Assembly: GCA_010909165.1 (NCBI GenBank)
Contig: MU008181.1
Span: 248,001-312,000 of the forward strand
Direction: 5' to 3'
Source: Anthoceros angustus
Lineage: Eukaryota > Streptophyta > Anthocerotopsida > Anthocerotales > Anthocerotaceae
Length of the DNA: 64,000 nt
Shown here: piece after piece, positions 43,351-55,197 of the stretch
Layout: each line of letters begins with the position of its first letter
How positions within the stretch are numbered: position 1 is the first letter of the stretch
Notes under the pieces: model-generated
What the model was told of the DNA's origin: nothing
Database searches by the model: none
What the model saw: only the letters and a program-made list of their open reading frames with translations
Translations under genes and position numbers: made by a program

Positions 43351-46300
43351 CTCCTCCCCATCCACCACTGCCCTTTTACTTTTGCCCTTTGAAATACCAC
43401 GTTTTACTTGGTAGTTACCACCGATACACCCTTCAATACGACCATATATAAATACTTGTATCAATACACCCTTGTACTATACGCATGTAGTCTACGGTGA
43501 TAAATGTAATGTATTATTCTAAGTGCTATACGGGTGTATTCAATTTCATATAAAATAAGTTTGTATATTATGACACATATAATCGTCCGTACATATTCAT
43601 GGTACGATACTTTGTATTTACTATACGTGTAAATAGCGACGCCCTTTATACCCCTACTTTATAGCATGCGGCTTGGTTTGTCCTTCCCACGTCAACAATA
43701 GCCATCGGCTTCCGCCATGGCGCCCAAGAAGATATTGTCCCCACCTATCACCTTATTGTGACGATCACGTGAGGTTATGCCCCTACAAGATTGTGCGGAG
43801 GAGATTTGGTATCGCTGGCTTATGCTTTCGCCTCCATGTAAGGCACTTCCTACTCGTCATCGTATGCACCTACGAAACTTCCGCCTCCTGCTCGATTCGC
43901 AATTTTCTTCTTCCTCCCACTTGCGTTTGAGGCAAGCTTTGCCACTTCCTCCGCTTCCTCCTCGCCTGAGCACACATTGCACATACAAACCAGCATGGTC
44001 ATGAGTTATCCAGTTAATGGGTTTCCAGAAGCTGTCCATTTGCCTTACCTTCCCTCCGGTCCCTCCTCTTTCTTCCGCCTTCTTCTGGACATTTTCCTCT
44101 TCCGTCCTCCTTCTTCCTGTGCCATGCCCTTGTCACTTGCCCACCGCCGCCTCCTCTACTCCTCCTCCGTTTTCCTCTTTCGGCCTCCACCCTTTATCGC
44201 TGTGGCATTGCCTCAACTGGGCTCCACTATGGTCCATGCTCGATCCGAGGCTGCAAGGTATGTGTCTGCACAAAATTAGGCACATCGTCCTCTTCAGACC
44301 TCCTCTGCTGCGTCCATCTCAGCTGGCCCCCCCACGCCCCTCGGCCTCCATCGTGCATTGGCCTTTTGCCGATATCAAGCACTGCATGTTGCCCTCTTAG
44401 TCCTCCTTCATTCTCTCTCCCCTCGACATCCGCCTCATGTTCACGCGCCTTTTGCCCGCCCACCATGGCGCCGGGTGATCCACTCCTGTCCTCCGCCACC
44501 CGCTCCTCCTAGTCCCCTGCGATTTTTGGCTGTCCATAGTGCACACAAGTGTGTTTCTTCCCGTGATGGTTCGGTTGCCCCTCCGTGCTCCACCACCCGA
44601 CTCGCCTCCACACACCTTGTTCCCGCCTCCACCCCATCGCACTCCATCCGATCCCAACGGCCTCCACCTCCCATACATGGCCGTCACACCGGCGGTCGGG
44701 CACCCTCCACCTCTTTTCCATTATTTGCTTGCTGCCCACCGACATCCCTGCTGCCTCCATTGACCCCAATCCTGTGCATGCGGCTTCCACCAACCCTAGG
44801 CAATCGTGGTGTCGCGGCACCACAATATCGTCCACACTGTCACTCGGTTCCCCCCTCCGCGCCTCCCTCCTGCATGCTTCCTCAAGAGCGCCTCACCGTC
44901 CACTTCCCGCTCCTTGTTCATCGCCTTTCCCCATTCAAAGTCCCGTTGTCCCTCGCCCCCTCTGGCCTCCTTCCTCCCAAGCCCCCTTCCGCGCCATCTG
45001 CATTCCTTGATAGCCTCTCGTCGTCCATGTCACCACCTCGTGCACCATCGTTGCCTCCCACCCCTTCCTTCCGTCGTCTCGGAAAGGCCACCATATCAGG
45101 ATCCATCTTCAATTCAATGTCGTTAAGCAAAATGGTCATTTCCCTTGTTCTCCTTGCAATAGCCTGAACCTCTAGGATCTTTTCATACACTCCCTATCTT
45201 ACTCAAGGAACTCGGTACGTAACCCCACTATCGCCTTTCACGATTTCCACCCTTTCCCTTCTAGCAATCGCCACCGCCCGCCCCTCGAAGGTTGCCTCCC
45301 TTGTCTCAAGCTTGAACGCCAAGATGCTGTGCACATGTGTTACCCGTTTGTCCACCATGCCCACTCATCTGGCATGCAAACTTCAGAACGTGTGCACACT
45401 TTGCCAGCGTCACTTGCCATTAACGCGAGTCTGCGAAAACCCACCTCATCCAACAGAAATAGCTCTTCATCTATTTCCTTCACTTCCTGCACGCAGTGCT
45501 CCAACTCCGCATCCGTCGGGGCTGGGAGGTTCCACGTCTCAAAGTCGTCAAAATCAAGTCTGGGCTCGGCAGCCATGTCGCCCCTCGCCTCTTACCTCTC
45601 GCTGACCGTCTTCGACGAGGAGGCCGCTTCTTCACATCGCCGATGTCTGAATGGAGACCGCCGCTGGGTGCGGTGGATGAGCGAGATAGCCCGAGGCCAT
45701 TTGGCCCCCTCATCCTCCCCACCCAGATACGGTCTGTCGTCGGCGACGCCGTCCGACTATGGTGTTCGCAGCGCCTTCATACGTGACTCCCCTAGCAAGC
45801 TTCACCTCGCCATACTCCCCATCCTGCGAACCGGTTGTCCACCACCTTCGTGCCATGCTGAAGGCAATGGCTTCCCTCTCGGGTGAAAGGTGCCAGGCCA
45901 TGAGTCCCTTGCCGAATTCAAGGCTATTTTGAAAAGCTTTGTTTGCAAAGGCCCGGTGGTTGTCATTTACTCCTCTTGGCCGGACGAGGCTGTGCACATG
46001 CTACTTGCCCATAATCGAACAATTTTCGACCACAACCTTGCGGACTTGGGAGCAAGTTTCATGTCCCATTGGTTATCGCGTTACTCATGATGTATTATAT
46101 TGCCCACATGGCACGCTCTCAATGCGCCCATTCGCATTTACCATTAATCATCGCCTTCCACCACCAAAGATTGCCTTGTGCATCCGGAGGAGGAGACAAT
46201 AGACTATAGCACTGTGCAAACCAATCACCATACATGATTTATTCCACTTTCAGCACGCGTGACTCGAGTAGCGTGCAAAGGGTGACTTGTCATGTCCGGT

Positions 46301-49300
46301 CAGTATGGACGGGCACCAAACCATACCCATCCATTCCGCCAAGCAGGTAAGACAGGTCATCGAGTTTTATTGCGTGACAGCATGGGAAGTACAAGTAGTG
46401 ATCAAGGATGAAGGACTTTCCCATCCCAATGTTTAATTACGGTAAGCATATGTCCCCACATTGTGAGGTATAAACCGTCCCTGCTCACACGACGACTGCC
46501 GTGCCCCAGAGACGGCAAGAGCCAAGGGATGGCCCCTCCATACCAGGTCCTTGATGGCCGACGAGGGGAGAGCAACCTCCCATCCATCATCCTCGATGGC
46601 CATCGTCATTGACAGGGAATTGCACTTGTCCTTAATGGCCATCGTCGGTTTCCACCACTGTGCAACAATAATGTGCACACACGCAATGATCCACAAAGAC
46701 ACAGTCGGAAGGCGGCGGTTTTGACTTATGGATTCCACAAACACTTTAGCTCGGGCATGGACTTGTAGGTAGGCGAATAGGGCCAAAAAGTGTTCACATC
46801 CGCCTCACTGAACCCCCACCATACCGTGTGTGGTCACGAACACCATGCCCGCACCATGTGGAAGGAACCACCTCGCCACCGGCAAGTCCCCACGAGGATA
46901 GCCACGAGATGCTTCCACGCCATGAGGCGGTGACACCGCCTCCAACCTTTGCAAAGGATCCTTGATGGCCATCAACGATTTCTAGTTGTGCACGAAGATG
47001 GAGACATGAACACACGCCTCGTGGTGCGAACTACCACTCCACGCCCATTTAGGTTTCCGACGGAAGCTAGCTCCGGCATACGTCAACATGTCCGTCATAC
47101 ATGGCATAAGGTAGCAAGGGAGAGCGCCGCAGTGTGCATGTCACGAAGAGGCTCGCAGTGCGAGGATGACCAAGAGAAAGGTAGTAGCGTGAAGCGAGGG
47201 GCAAGGTGGTGACATTTAAAGCGGACCACCACCTTCTACAGCCACTTGTGCCCCAGGCCACATCGGGTTGCGGATGAGAGGATCTTGAATTTCAACTATT
47301 CCTTACATGTGACAAACCAAACATGGCAAGCTTTGATGGCTGCCAACAGTGACGGTTGCTGGTAAATGCAATGAGTGTGAAGCTGGCGCGCCGTGGCCAT
47401 AGAGGAGCGCGGAATGCGAAGTTTGTTTTCATGTCTCCTAAGGGCTGGAAATCCTTTGCGACGGTGCGACGCCATAGTGACGTCAGAGCCGTCACCCTAG
47501 CATGGTGCCAGACGGCGTGAATACATTATACGTTCTGCCATGTGACGCGCATGATTGGTGGAGAGCAGAATGGGAGTCTCGAACGATGGACATCATTATC
47601 TAGGAGAACGGGAATTGGCATATATATGGCAAATTCACATACGACGGTCCTTCATTCATGGCATAATGAAAGGGGGCATTTAGTTTGCTTGAATGGCTCT
47701 CACGTGCCACCCACCGTCCTTGCACAATGGTGTAGATGTTGATATAGATTATTACCAAAGCGATTGGAGCAGTAGCGTCATCGGTTCAAACGACCTTCGA
47801 CGTGGCATGTTTTCTTCCATGCCATGAGTTTTCAATTATTCTAATGGCTTGCACCCACCTTCCTTGGACCATGGTGGAGGGAGAATTTTATTTGAGAGAA
47901 AGGGAACCATTGTCCTTGGTTCATGGCGGTTGTAAGATGGCCATGACCTTGTCATGGCATGGCACTTCCTTGGTCATCGGCCACTCAGAAATCGCATTGC
48001 AAACACTTGTCCTTGGGTCACGAAATGGTCATAAAAAACTGGGGACTATATATGGCATGCATGGAGGAATGGCATACGTGGACAAGGAAGGTTTCGTGTT
48101 TGTGCACTTCGTGCACAAACACGAAGTAGCGCGCGGGGAAGGTGGCATGGCAAGGCAAGGAGCCAGCTGGCATGGCATGCCACGTAGTCCCCCTTCTTGG
48201 ATGGAAGCACGGCGAAGGATGGTCCTAGCGCGGCAAGTGAGGTGGGCACGCCTGTGGAGAATGCGGATTCGACTGAAGTGGAGAGGGTGGATGATCATCG
48301 CGTGGAGCAGGAGGCGGCGAGAGAGGTGTCGGGTGCTGGAGGGGAGCAACTTCCAACAGCAGTGGAGTCTGCCAAAGAGGAGGGCGATCTTTGAGAGAAA
48401 GCGCAAGGGGAGTGGGTGTCTCTAATAGGTGGGAGCTAACTGGAGCTGCTTGCCGCAGGAGAGAATCCAAAACTGGAGGAGGAATCGCCAGGCCGTGACA
48501 TCGGGAGGAGGAGGAATTTGGCGTGAGTCCGGAGAAAGAGGACTGTGGTGATCGGGAGGAGCATGGTGGTGCTGCCCAAGAGGCCGACCGTGTGGTGGCG
48601 AGAGAGGCCATTGGTCTTGTGGACCTTCCGTGGCGATGGATAACCCCAACAACGTGGGAGGAGGATGCCTGTGGAGGAGGAGGAGGATGCCTGTGGAGGA
48701 GGAGGCGGTCTCGGAGGAGGCGGGCCAAGGAACGCTGCGTGCATATGATGGTCGGAGGACGGTGAGGAGAAGGACACCGGCGAATGATGGGGAAAGCGCA
48801 AGCGAGGCGGATGTGGAGATGGCGGATGATGAGGTGGAGGACATACCGACTACATTGCCACTACGAAATTGGAGAATTGATGGAGCGGTTGGCGGTAAGC
48901 CACTAGGCAGCGTCATTGCCGTGTTGTGCGGCATGGGCGTGGTGGAGTGTACATGGCTGTGAGCCGGTTATGCGATGGAGGTTGGGTGGAGAATGAGGAG
49001 TTGACTGGTTGGTGCGACGTGGTGATATGTAGGACGTGAGCTCTAAGTGATGTGTGTGCATGACTGCAGGGAAGAAGGGGAAGGGAAAGCTGGTGGAAGG
49101 TGAAGGCCATGTCAGGAAGGAAGGCACAGATACTAGTGGAGAGAAGGAAGATGGAGGAAAGGTGGCAAACAGGGGGGCGTCACCGTCAAGTGATGCTGGA
49201 GGCAACGTAGATGGTGGGGAACCTGGATGTGGGAGCGGGAGCGCTGGAGAGATGGTGGGGAACCTGGATGTGGGAGCGGGAGCACTGGAGAGATGGTGGG

Positions 49301-50019
49301 GAACCTGGATGGATGAGAGAATGCGGGAGCGCATGCCGAATGCAATCTGGAAAACAACCGTGGCAGGTGGGCCGTTTGTGGAGGGGGAATGTGAATGTTC
49401 AGAGCCATTTTCTTGCAGACGCTGGAGTCGCCAAGATGCGTGGTGGACCGGTGATGGTCAATCGCAACAAAGATGGAATTGGTATTCCCACCTTTATAGC
49501 CTAGCATTTACAGGGTCCTTCGCCGTGAAAGTGGTGATTGAGGCGGATAGGTCTAGGAAGTTGTGGAGGAACCACGAAAACAATGGTGTTGGTCTCAAGA
49601 GTCACCAAGTGACGCAAGACGATGGCCATATCACTTGGAAGGCGTACATGTTTGTAGATAAAGCCAATTGCATCGGTGGCAACAAAGCCACGATCTTTGG
49701 GATAGAGGACGCTTGAACTATCCAAAATTCCAATTAATTTGTCAATAAAATCAAACACTTATATATGCAAGGTATGAGAGTGACGTAAGGGTTAGCACAT
49801 ATATTACTATATAAACAAGTCTTGACGCCTATATACATACATATACGTATACAAAGAGGCATATAAATACACTAATATAATATAAGTATAATGGATGGAT
49901 GTGTACATATATATGTACACATACTTACACATACTTATGTCTTGAAGCCTACAAACATATATATGTATACTGAGTATATGCAAAGGAGGTAAAATAGGAA
50001 GGAAGGAAGGGGGAGAGAG
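43351..50019. other. Internal region of CACTA-1, unidentified cargo
   Basis: GC-rich parts (44.0-46.0 kb, 48.2-49.7 kb) contain protein-like frames without a family I recognise: minus 45340-45576 (MAAEPRLDFDDFETWNLPAP), minus 44918-45190 (YEKILEVQAIARRTREMTIL), plus 48197-48394 (acidic, EVERVDDHRVEQEAAREVSG) and plus 49054-49716 (220 codons). They may be decayed transposon genes or captured host fragments. The middle (46.4-48.2 kb) has scattered CCTTGATGGCCATCGTC-like repeats. A 41 bp tandem repeat (49213-49312, 2.5 copies, GGTGGGGAACCTGGATGTGG) lies in the last frame. Confidence 0.35.
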
Positions 50020-50615
50020 AGGTCATTGTAACAATCATGTTGAAAGAGGAATAGGGAAGAGTATAAAATGGTTGTGATAGGGGAGGTCCTTCTCACGGTC
50101 ATGATGGAGGAGGAGAAGTGAAAGAGTATAAAAGGGTGTGATAAGGGGGCAATAAATAGCGGGGTGAGGTGAGAGGAGAGAGACCAAGCATTGTGTTAAG
50201 ATGGGGTGAGAAGGTGGATAAGAAATTGACACCATGAACACCAAGCCACCATAAAGTGTTGCAATTTTGAAGTGGTACATGAAGTGAGAGACCAAGCATT
50301 GTGTTAGGATGGTGGGAGAAGGAAGAGAAAAATGGACCAACTTAACACCAAGCCATCAAACATGTTGCAAGTTGGAAGTGTTACATAAAATTGCAACACG
50401 ATGTAACAAGGCGGTGGGAAATTATTAAAATGCTTGTGAGAGGGTGTACCGGAAGGGTGAGGTGGGAAGAGAGTGCAGTTCGTGTTAAGATGGTCGCACC
50501 AAACGGGACAGAACTAACAAACTTAATACCAAGCCTCCAAAACATGTTGCAATGTGGAAGTGTAACAAAAAATTGCAACATCGACTGTAACATAGGGTGC
50601 CCTTTTCTAGTAGGG
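50020..50615. repeat. Right subterminal repeat region of CACTA-1
   Basis: Repeated GAGAGACCAAGCATTGTGTTA, AACACCAAGCC(A/T)CCA, ACATGTTGCAA and GAAGTGTTACA motifs, mirror counterparts of the left side. A terminal inverted repeat follows at 50585-50615. Confidence 0.7.
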
Positions 50616-50696
50616 ATGGGAACCCGAGGATTTCTATCTACAGTTCCCCCGTCTGCGCGCGCAGATTCCAGATGGCCAGGAGGACCCGGCCCCAGC

Positions 50697-50709
50697 AAGT
50701 GGGGGAGAA
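50697..50709 (+). promoter_or_regulatory. Gypsy polypurine tract
   Basis: AAGTGGGGGAGAA directly before the 3' LTR start TGAAACGTG. It is the plus-strand priming site expected at this place. Confidence 0.85.
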
Positions 50710-51020
50710 TGAAACGTGATGACGACAGGCCACTCAAGTCATCCGCCGAGGAACCGAAGCCGCAAATGTGGCACCCTAAACACTCATGGTTTTAGCAAAT
50801 ACCGGTGATACGAAATAATTAAACAGATACTAATTAAATAGATAAATGCCAGTATATAGGATATCCAGATAACTGAAAATTGTTATACCAGTAGAATCCC
50901 AAGAAGTAGGCGGGCAGGTTCAGCCTTCTTGACTGCCTGCACACATGTATTTATAGCGAATCCGAACATGAAGAGAACGTCCATTTTCCTGAAGCTGGAA
51001 CTCAGAGCTGCCCCGTAACA
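50710..51020 (+). repeat. Gypsy 3' LTR
   Basis: Starts TGAAACGTGATGACGACAGG, ends AGAGCTGCCCCGTAACA, followed by the target duplication ACAGA. 311 bp, close match to the 5' LTR. Confidence 0.93.
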
Positions 51021-51494
51021 ACAGACAAACCAAAGTCTGCTAGTATGACTTTGAGACGGCTAAGTAATAATATATTAGCCGGTTTCAAATCGCGATGCAT
51101 AACATTATGACTGTGGCAAAAATTGATTGCCTCCATTAGGTTAAACATAAGTATTTTTGCATCCTCTTCACAATAAGCTTCCCCTTTTTTTAGTTCATCC
51201 TTTAGTGTACCATAGGTACATAGCTCCATCACAATATAAATATGTTCAATATCCTCATGAACACTTTTGTGTTAATAATATGAGAATATTTTGGAAGAGA
51301 TCAAGAGTGTTGATCTCTCTACATATTGCATCATTTATGTCTTTAGATTTTTTCATAATTTTGCAGGCAAATATCTTTCCCGTATATTTGTCATAGCATT
51401 CATAGACTTTGGAAAAACCTCCTTCATCGATACATTTTCCACATATGTATCTTTCTTGAAACATTCTCGCTTCAATTTTCATTGTGGACTCCAT
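51021..51494 (-). pseudogene. Split protein kinase gene, N-lobe part
   Basis: Ser/Thr kinase N-terminal half. From 51494: MESTMKIEARMFQERYICGK, a glycine-loop-like CIDEGGFSKVYECYD, the ATP lysine in IFACKIMKKSKD, REINTLDLFQN, then a frame change near 51290. It resumes with DIEHIYIVMELCTYGTLKDE, the catalytic loop HRDLKPANILL and DFGLSV, which is cut by the gypsy LTR. No intron is visible and the sequence is AT-rich. Resemblance is to calcium-dependent/aurora-like kinases in general; I cannot place it in a family. The second half is at 37193-37551. Confidence 0.88.
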
Positions 51495-51710
51495 AATTTT
51501 AAAGATAAATAAATAGGAGTATTTCTTTCGGTTTAGGTCCCGCCCTTTGGGTAATTAACGTGCCCTCTAGGGAAACCTGTAGGGAACAAGTAGAGAGAAT
51601 GAATTCGTTAACACACACATGAGTATACATGCATAAACTCATCCCCCTATAAAGGAGAACATCAATCTTCATTGAACAAACCTTAACAACCGTAGATCAC
51701 ACGATTATTA
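51495..51710 (+). repeat. First copy of the ~235 bp promoter-like repeat
   Basis: Directly upstream of the kinase ATG. Contains CGCCCTTTGGGTAATTAACG, GTGCCCTCTAGGGAAACCTG, CCTATAAAGGAGAACATCAA and ACCGTAGATCACACGATTAT. It is cut off from the other copies (60307-61490) by the second CACTA element. Confidence 0.9.
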
Positions 51711-51946
51711 CACTACTACAATGCAAGGGCCTTTAAGACGTGGCCTATTTGACGCATGATCCTTGCGTCTTTCTCTTGTCTTTCTCATTTGACGTCCACC
51801 AGGTCGAATGACGCGCTACCTCATCCGTGCATTTTGGTTGCAAGTCGGGTTGGTATTTTTTGATGCAGTGCTCATAGGCTTCACGAAAGGTAAAGCACAT
51901 TTTGTGTGACCACTTGCCGTAAGCGAGAATGGGCTTGTACCGGGGC

Positions 51947-54900
51947 GATGCCCGTTCACCATAATAAACCTGTGCCCACACCGGTTCCGCAACTGGACGG
52001 TGGCTTTGCGGTGCATTCGGTGCCACATCGAGGATCCGGACCGTCGGCTTGGCGCACACGCCCGGTGAAGAGGCCGGGCATATCCGTTGGTCGATGCATT
52101 TGCGGTCGTCGGGAGAAGGGCACTTAGCGAGGGCAGCCCCTATTTTTGCACCGTGTTTGTCACCGCAAGCCATGGAAGGCCCAATCCGAGACAGTGATTC
52201 TGCGCATGTATTGTCCCCCGAGTGCGAACCCTTCCAGACGAGACAGCGGGCGACGTTTCCAGGCGCCATGTCCAAAGTTGGCTTACATTTCTTCGATCGC
52301 GGTACGCAATCATTCTCCCAAATTGCCCGAATTGGATTGAATCAAATCTTGGGCGTCGATCTCTTCTAACTATTGCTGCTCTCACACATAACATGTCGCA
52401 CGCAGGTTTAGCTTTCGGGGCGTCGCTATCCGAAGACAGCCGGATGTCGCGCTTGCGCAACAAGGGTTGGTCCCGTTCCACCAGCCATTGGCGATGGGGG
52501 CTCCCTCTCAAGATCCGGAGCCCGCAATTCACCACCGAGCGCGAGGAGTCGATCCACCACCGGGCCGGACTATACCTTGGTTGCTGGTGTTGATGACCGG
52601 AAGGCATCCTCAACGCCCTTGCCACCACACCCTGGAAGGTCGAGGCTGCATGTGAGAGCACAGACAGAGCTCTCGCCACTCTTGCTTTGCTCAATTTCCA
52701 GGACAGGTTTGCCATATCGGATACCGCAATGATCGCTCTCTTTGAGATGGCTTCCGGAATTCTGTTGCCGCCCAATTCCATGCCAGCCTCTCGGCAAGCA
52801 AAAGATCATGCTGCAGGTGGGTCACAGTTATCATCGTGTGGACGCTGCGTCGATGCTGCTGTATTTTCTGGGTGATTTGGTCAAGAGCTTGAGTGTCCCG
52901 GTGTGGGGAACCACGGCATGCTCCATCCGCGCCACGGAGCAAGCCTGTGGCACGCAAAACACTTTTATTTTCCACTTGTGGAAAGACTTCGCGAATGTTC
53001 ATGTGCCCACGTCTTGCCCAGCTAATGTCCGGCATCTCACCGCCCAAGCAGATCATACATTGCGCATTGGCGACACACCGGCGAGCTCTAGATGCCCAGG
53101 ACAATTTCGGGATGGATGCAACATTCGGCTTGGCATTTCTACCGATGGCCTCAATCCTGGCGGCCACCGGTCCCGCTCTTACTCCATATGGCCTGCTGCA
53201 AATCCACAATCTTCCACCGTGGATGTCAACAAAAGACTTGCATTCTCATGCCGCTTATTATCCGGGCCCCTCCGGTGAGCAATATGGATATCTACCTACA
53301 ACCCTTGCTCGAAGAACTAGCTTTGTGGAAGGTGTCCCAATAGAGATAGTTCACGGGCAATTCTCGACCCATCCAGAAACTTCACATTGCGGGCGGGGCT
53401 TTTAACGGCCACATGTGACTACCCAGCCTCGGCAATTTATGGGGACTCGGTGAGAGGTTACAGTGTGGATTGTGGAAGGAATTGCAACCCGCTGGTCGAG
53501 TCCCCGAACAAGCTGGTGTATGAGGGCCACCGCCATTGGTGTCCCTCCCTAGACCGCCGTAGGTATGAACTGGCGATGCCCGTTCACCATAATAAACCTG
53601 TGCCCACACACCGGTTCCGCAACTGGACGGTGGCTTTGCGGTGCATTCGGTGCCACAGCGGATCCGGACCGTCGGCTTGGCGCCACGCTCGGTGAAGAGG
53701 CCGGGCATATCCGTTGGTCGATGCATTTGCGGTCGATCGGGAGAAGGGCACTTAGCGAGGGCAGCCCCTATTTTTGCACCGTGTTTGTCACCGCAAGCCA
53801 TGGAAGGCCCAATCCGAGACAGGCAGATTCTGCGCATGTATTGTCCCCCGAGTGCGAACCCTTCCAGACGAGACAGCGGGGCGTTTCCAGGCGCCATGTC
53901 CAAAGTTGGCTTACATTTCTTCGATCGCGGTACGCAATCATTCTCCCAAATTGCCCGAATTGGATTGAATCAAATCTTGGGTCGATCTCTTCTAACTATT
54001 GCTGCTCTCACACATAACATATGTACGCAGGTTTAGCTTCAGGGTCGCTATCCGAAGGCGGTAGGATGTCGCGCTTGCGCAACAAGGGTTGGTCCCGTTC
54101 CACCAGCCATTGGCGATGGGGGCTCCTCTCAAGATCCGGAGCCCGCAATTCACCACCGAGCGAGTCGATCCACCACCAGGCGGACTATACCTTGGTTGCT
54201 GGTGTTGATGACCGGAAGGCATCCCTCAACGCCCTTGCCACCACACCCCTCTGGAAGGTCGAGGCTGCATGTGAGAGCACAGACAGAGCTCTCGCCACTC
54301 TTGCTTTGCTCAATTTCCAGGACAGGTTTGCCATATCAGATACCAATGATCGCTCTCTTTGAGATGGCTTCCGAATTCTGTTGCCGCCCAATTCCATGCC
54401 AGCCTCTCGGCAAGCAAAAAGATCATGCTGCAGGTGGGTCACAGTTATCATCGTGTGGGCGCTGCGTCGATGCTGCTGTATTTTCTGGGTGATTTGGTGA
54501 AGAGCTTGAGTGTCCCGGTGTGGGGAACCACGGCATGCTCCATCCGCGCCACGGAGCAAGCCTGTACGCAAAACACTTTTATTTTCCACTTGTGGAAAGA
54601 CTTGGCGAATGTTCATGTGCCCACGTCTTGCCCAGCTAATGTCCTGGCATCTCACCGCCCGGCACGGATCATACATTGCGCATTGCGCTGACACCTGGCG
54701 AGCTCTAGATGCCCAGGACAATTTCGGGATGGACAGCCGCAACATTCGCAGCATTTCTACCGATGGCCTCAATCCTGGCGGCCACCGGTCCTGCTCTTAC
54801 TCCATATGGCCTGTTCTGCTGCAAATCCACAATCTTCCACCGTGGATGTCAACAAAAAGACTTGCATTCTCATGCCGCTTATTATCCGGGCCCCTCCGGT

Positions 54901-55197
54901 GAGCAATATGGATATCTACCTACAACCCTTGCTCGAAGAACTAGCTTTCTTTGTGGAAGGGTGTCCCGGAGATAGTTCACGGGCAATTCTCGACCCATCC
55001 AGAAACTTCACATTGCGGGCGGGGCTTTTAACGGCCACATGTGACTACCCAGCCTCGGCAATTTATGGGGACTCGGTGAGAGGTTACAGTGTGGATTGTG
55101 GAAGGAATTGCAACCCGTTGGTCGAGTCCCCGAACAAGCTGGTGTATGAGGGCCACCGCCATTGGTGTCCCTCCCTAGACCGCCGTAGGTATGAACT
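51947..55197 (+). repeat. 1.63 kb tandem duplication inside the transposase
   Basis: Copy 1 is 51947-53574, copy 2 is 53575-55197. Both begin GATGCCCGTTCACCATAATA and end CCGCCGTAGGTATGAACTG. They match throughout, with many 1-6 base indels. The junction joins the Transposase_21 zinc-ribbon-like part back to the N-terminal part. Confidence 0.92.

Larger units (their letters stand above)
43063..50615. mobile_element. CACTA-like DNA transposon nested in the chromodomain, no transposase seen
   Basis: Terminal inverted repeats of ~30 bp with one mismatch: left CCTTACTAGAAAAGGGCACC, right (reverse complement) CCCTACTAGAAAAGGGCACC, both continuing CTATGTTACA. Flanked by the 3 bp duplication ATG (43060-43062, 50616-50618), the CACTA/EnSpm hallmark. 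Removing the element and one ATG restores the chromodomain reading frame (ACA ACA TGG GAA CCC). Subterminal regions are dense in TGTTGCAA and TGTAACACTTTTG motifs. No TNPD-type domains were found, so it looks non-autonomous. The terminal bases are CCYTACTAG rather than canonical CACTA. Confidence 0.88.
37552..51020 (+). mobile_element. Ty3/gypsy chromovirus with a nested CACTA element
   Basis: Complete LTR-to-LTR element, 13,469 bp including a 7,553 bp nested insertion, about 5.9 kb without it. LTRs are ~310 bp (TG...CA), flanked by ACAGA on both sides (37547-37551, 51021-51025). Internal order is primer-binding site, gag, protease, reverse transcriptase, RNase H, integrase and a chromodomain, then the polypurine tract. 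This order and the chromodomain identify a chromovirus-type Ty3/gypsy element. The frames carry stops and shifts, so it is inactive. It is inserted, in opposite orientation, into a kinase gene. Confidence 0.94.
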
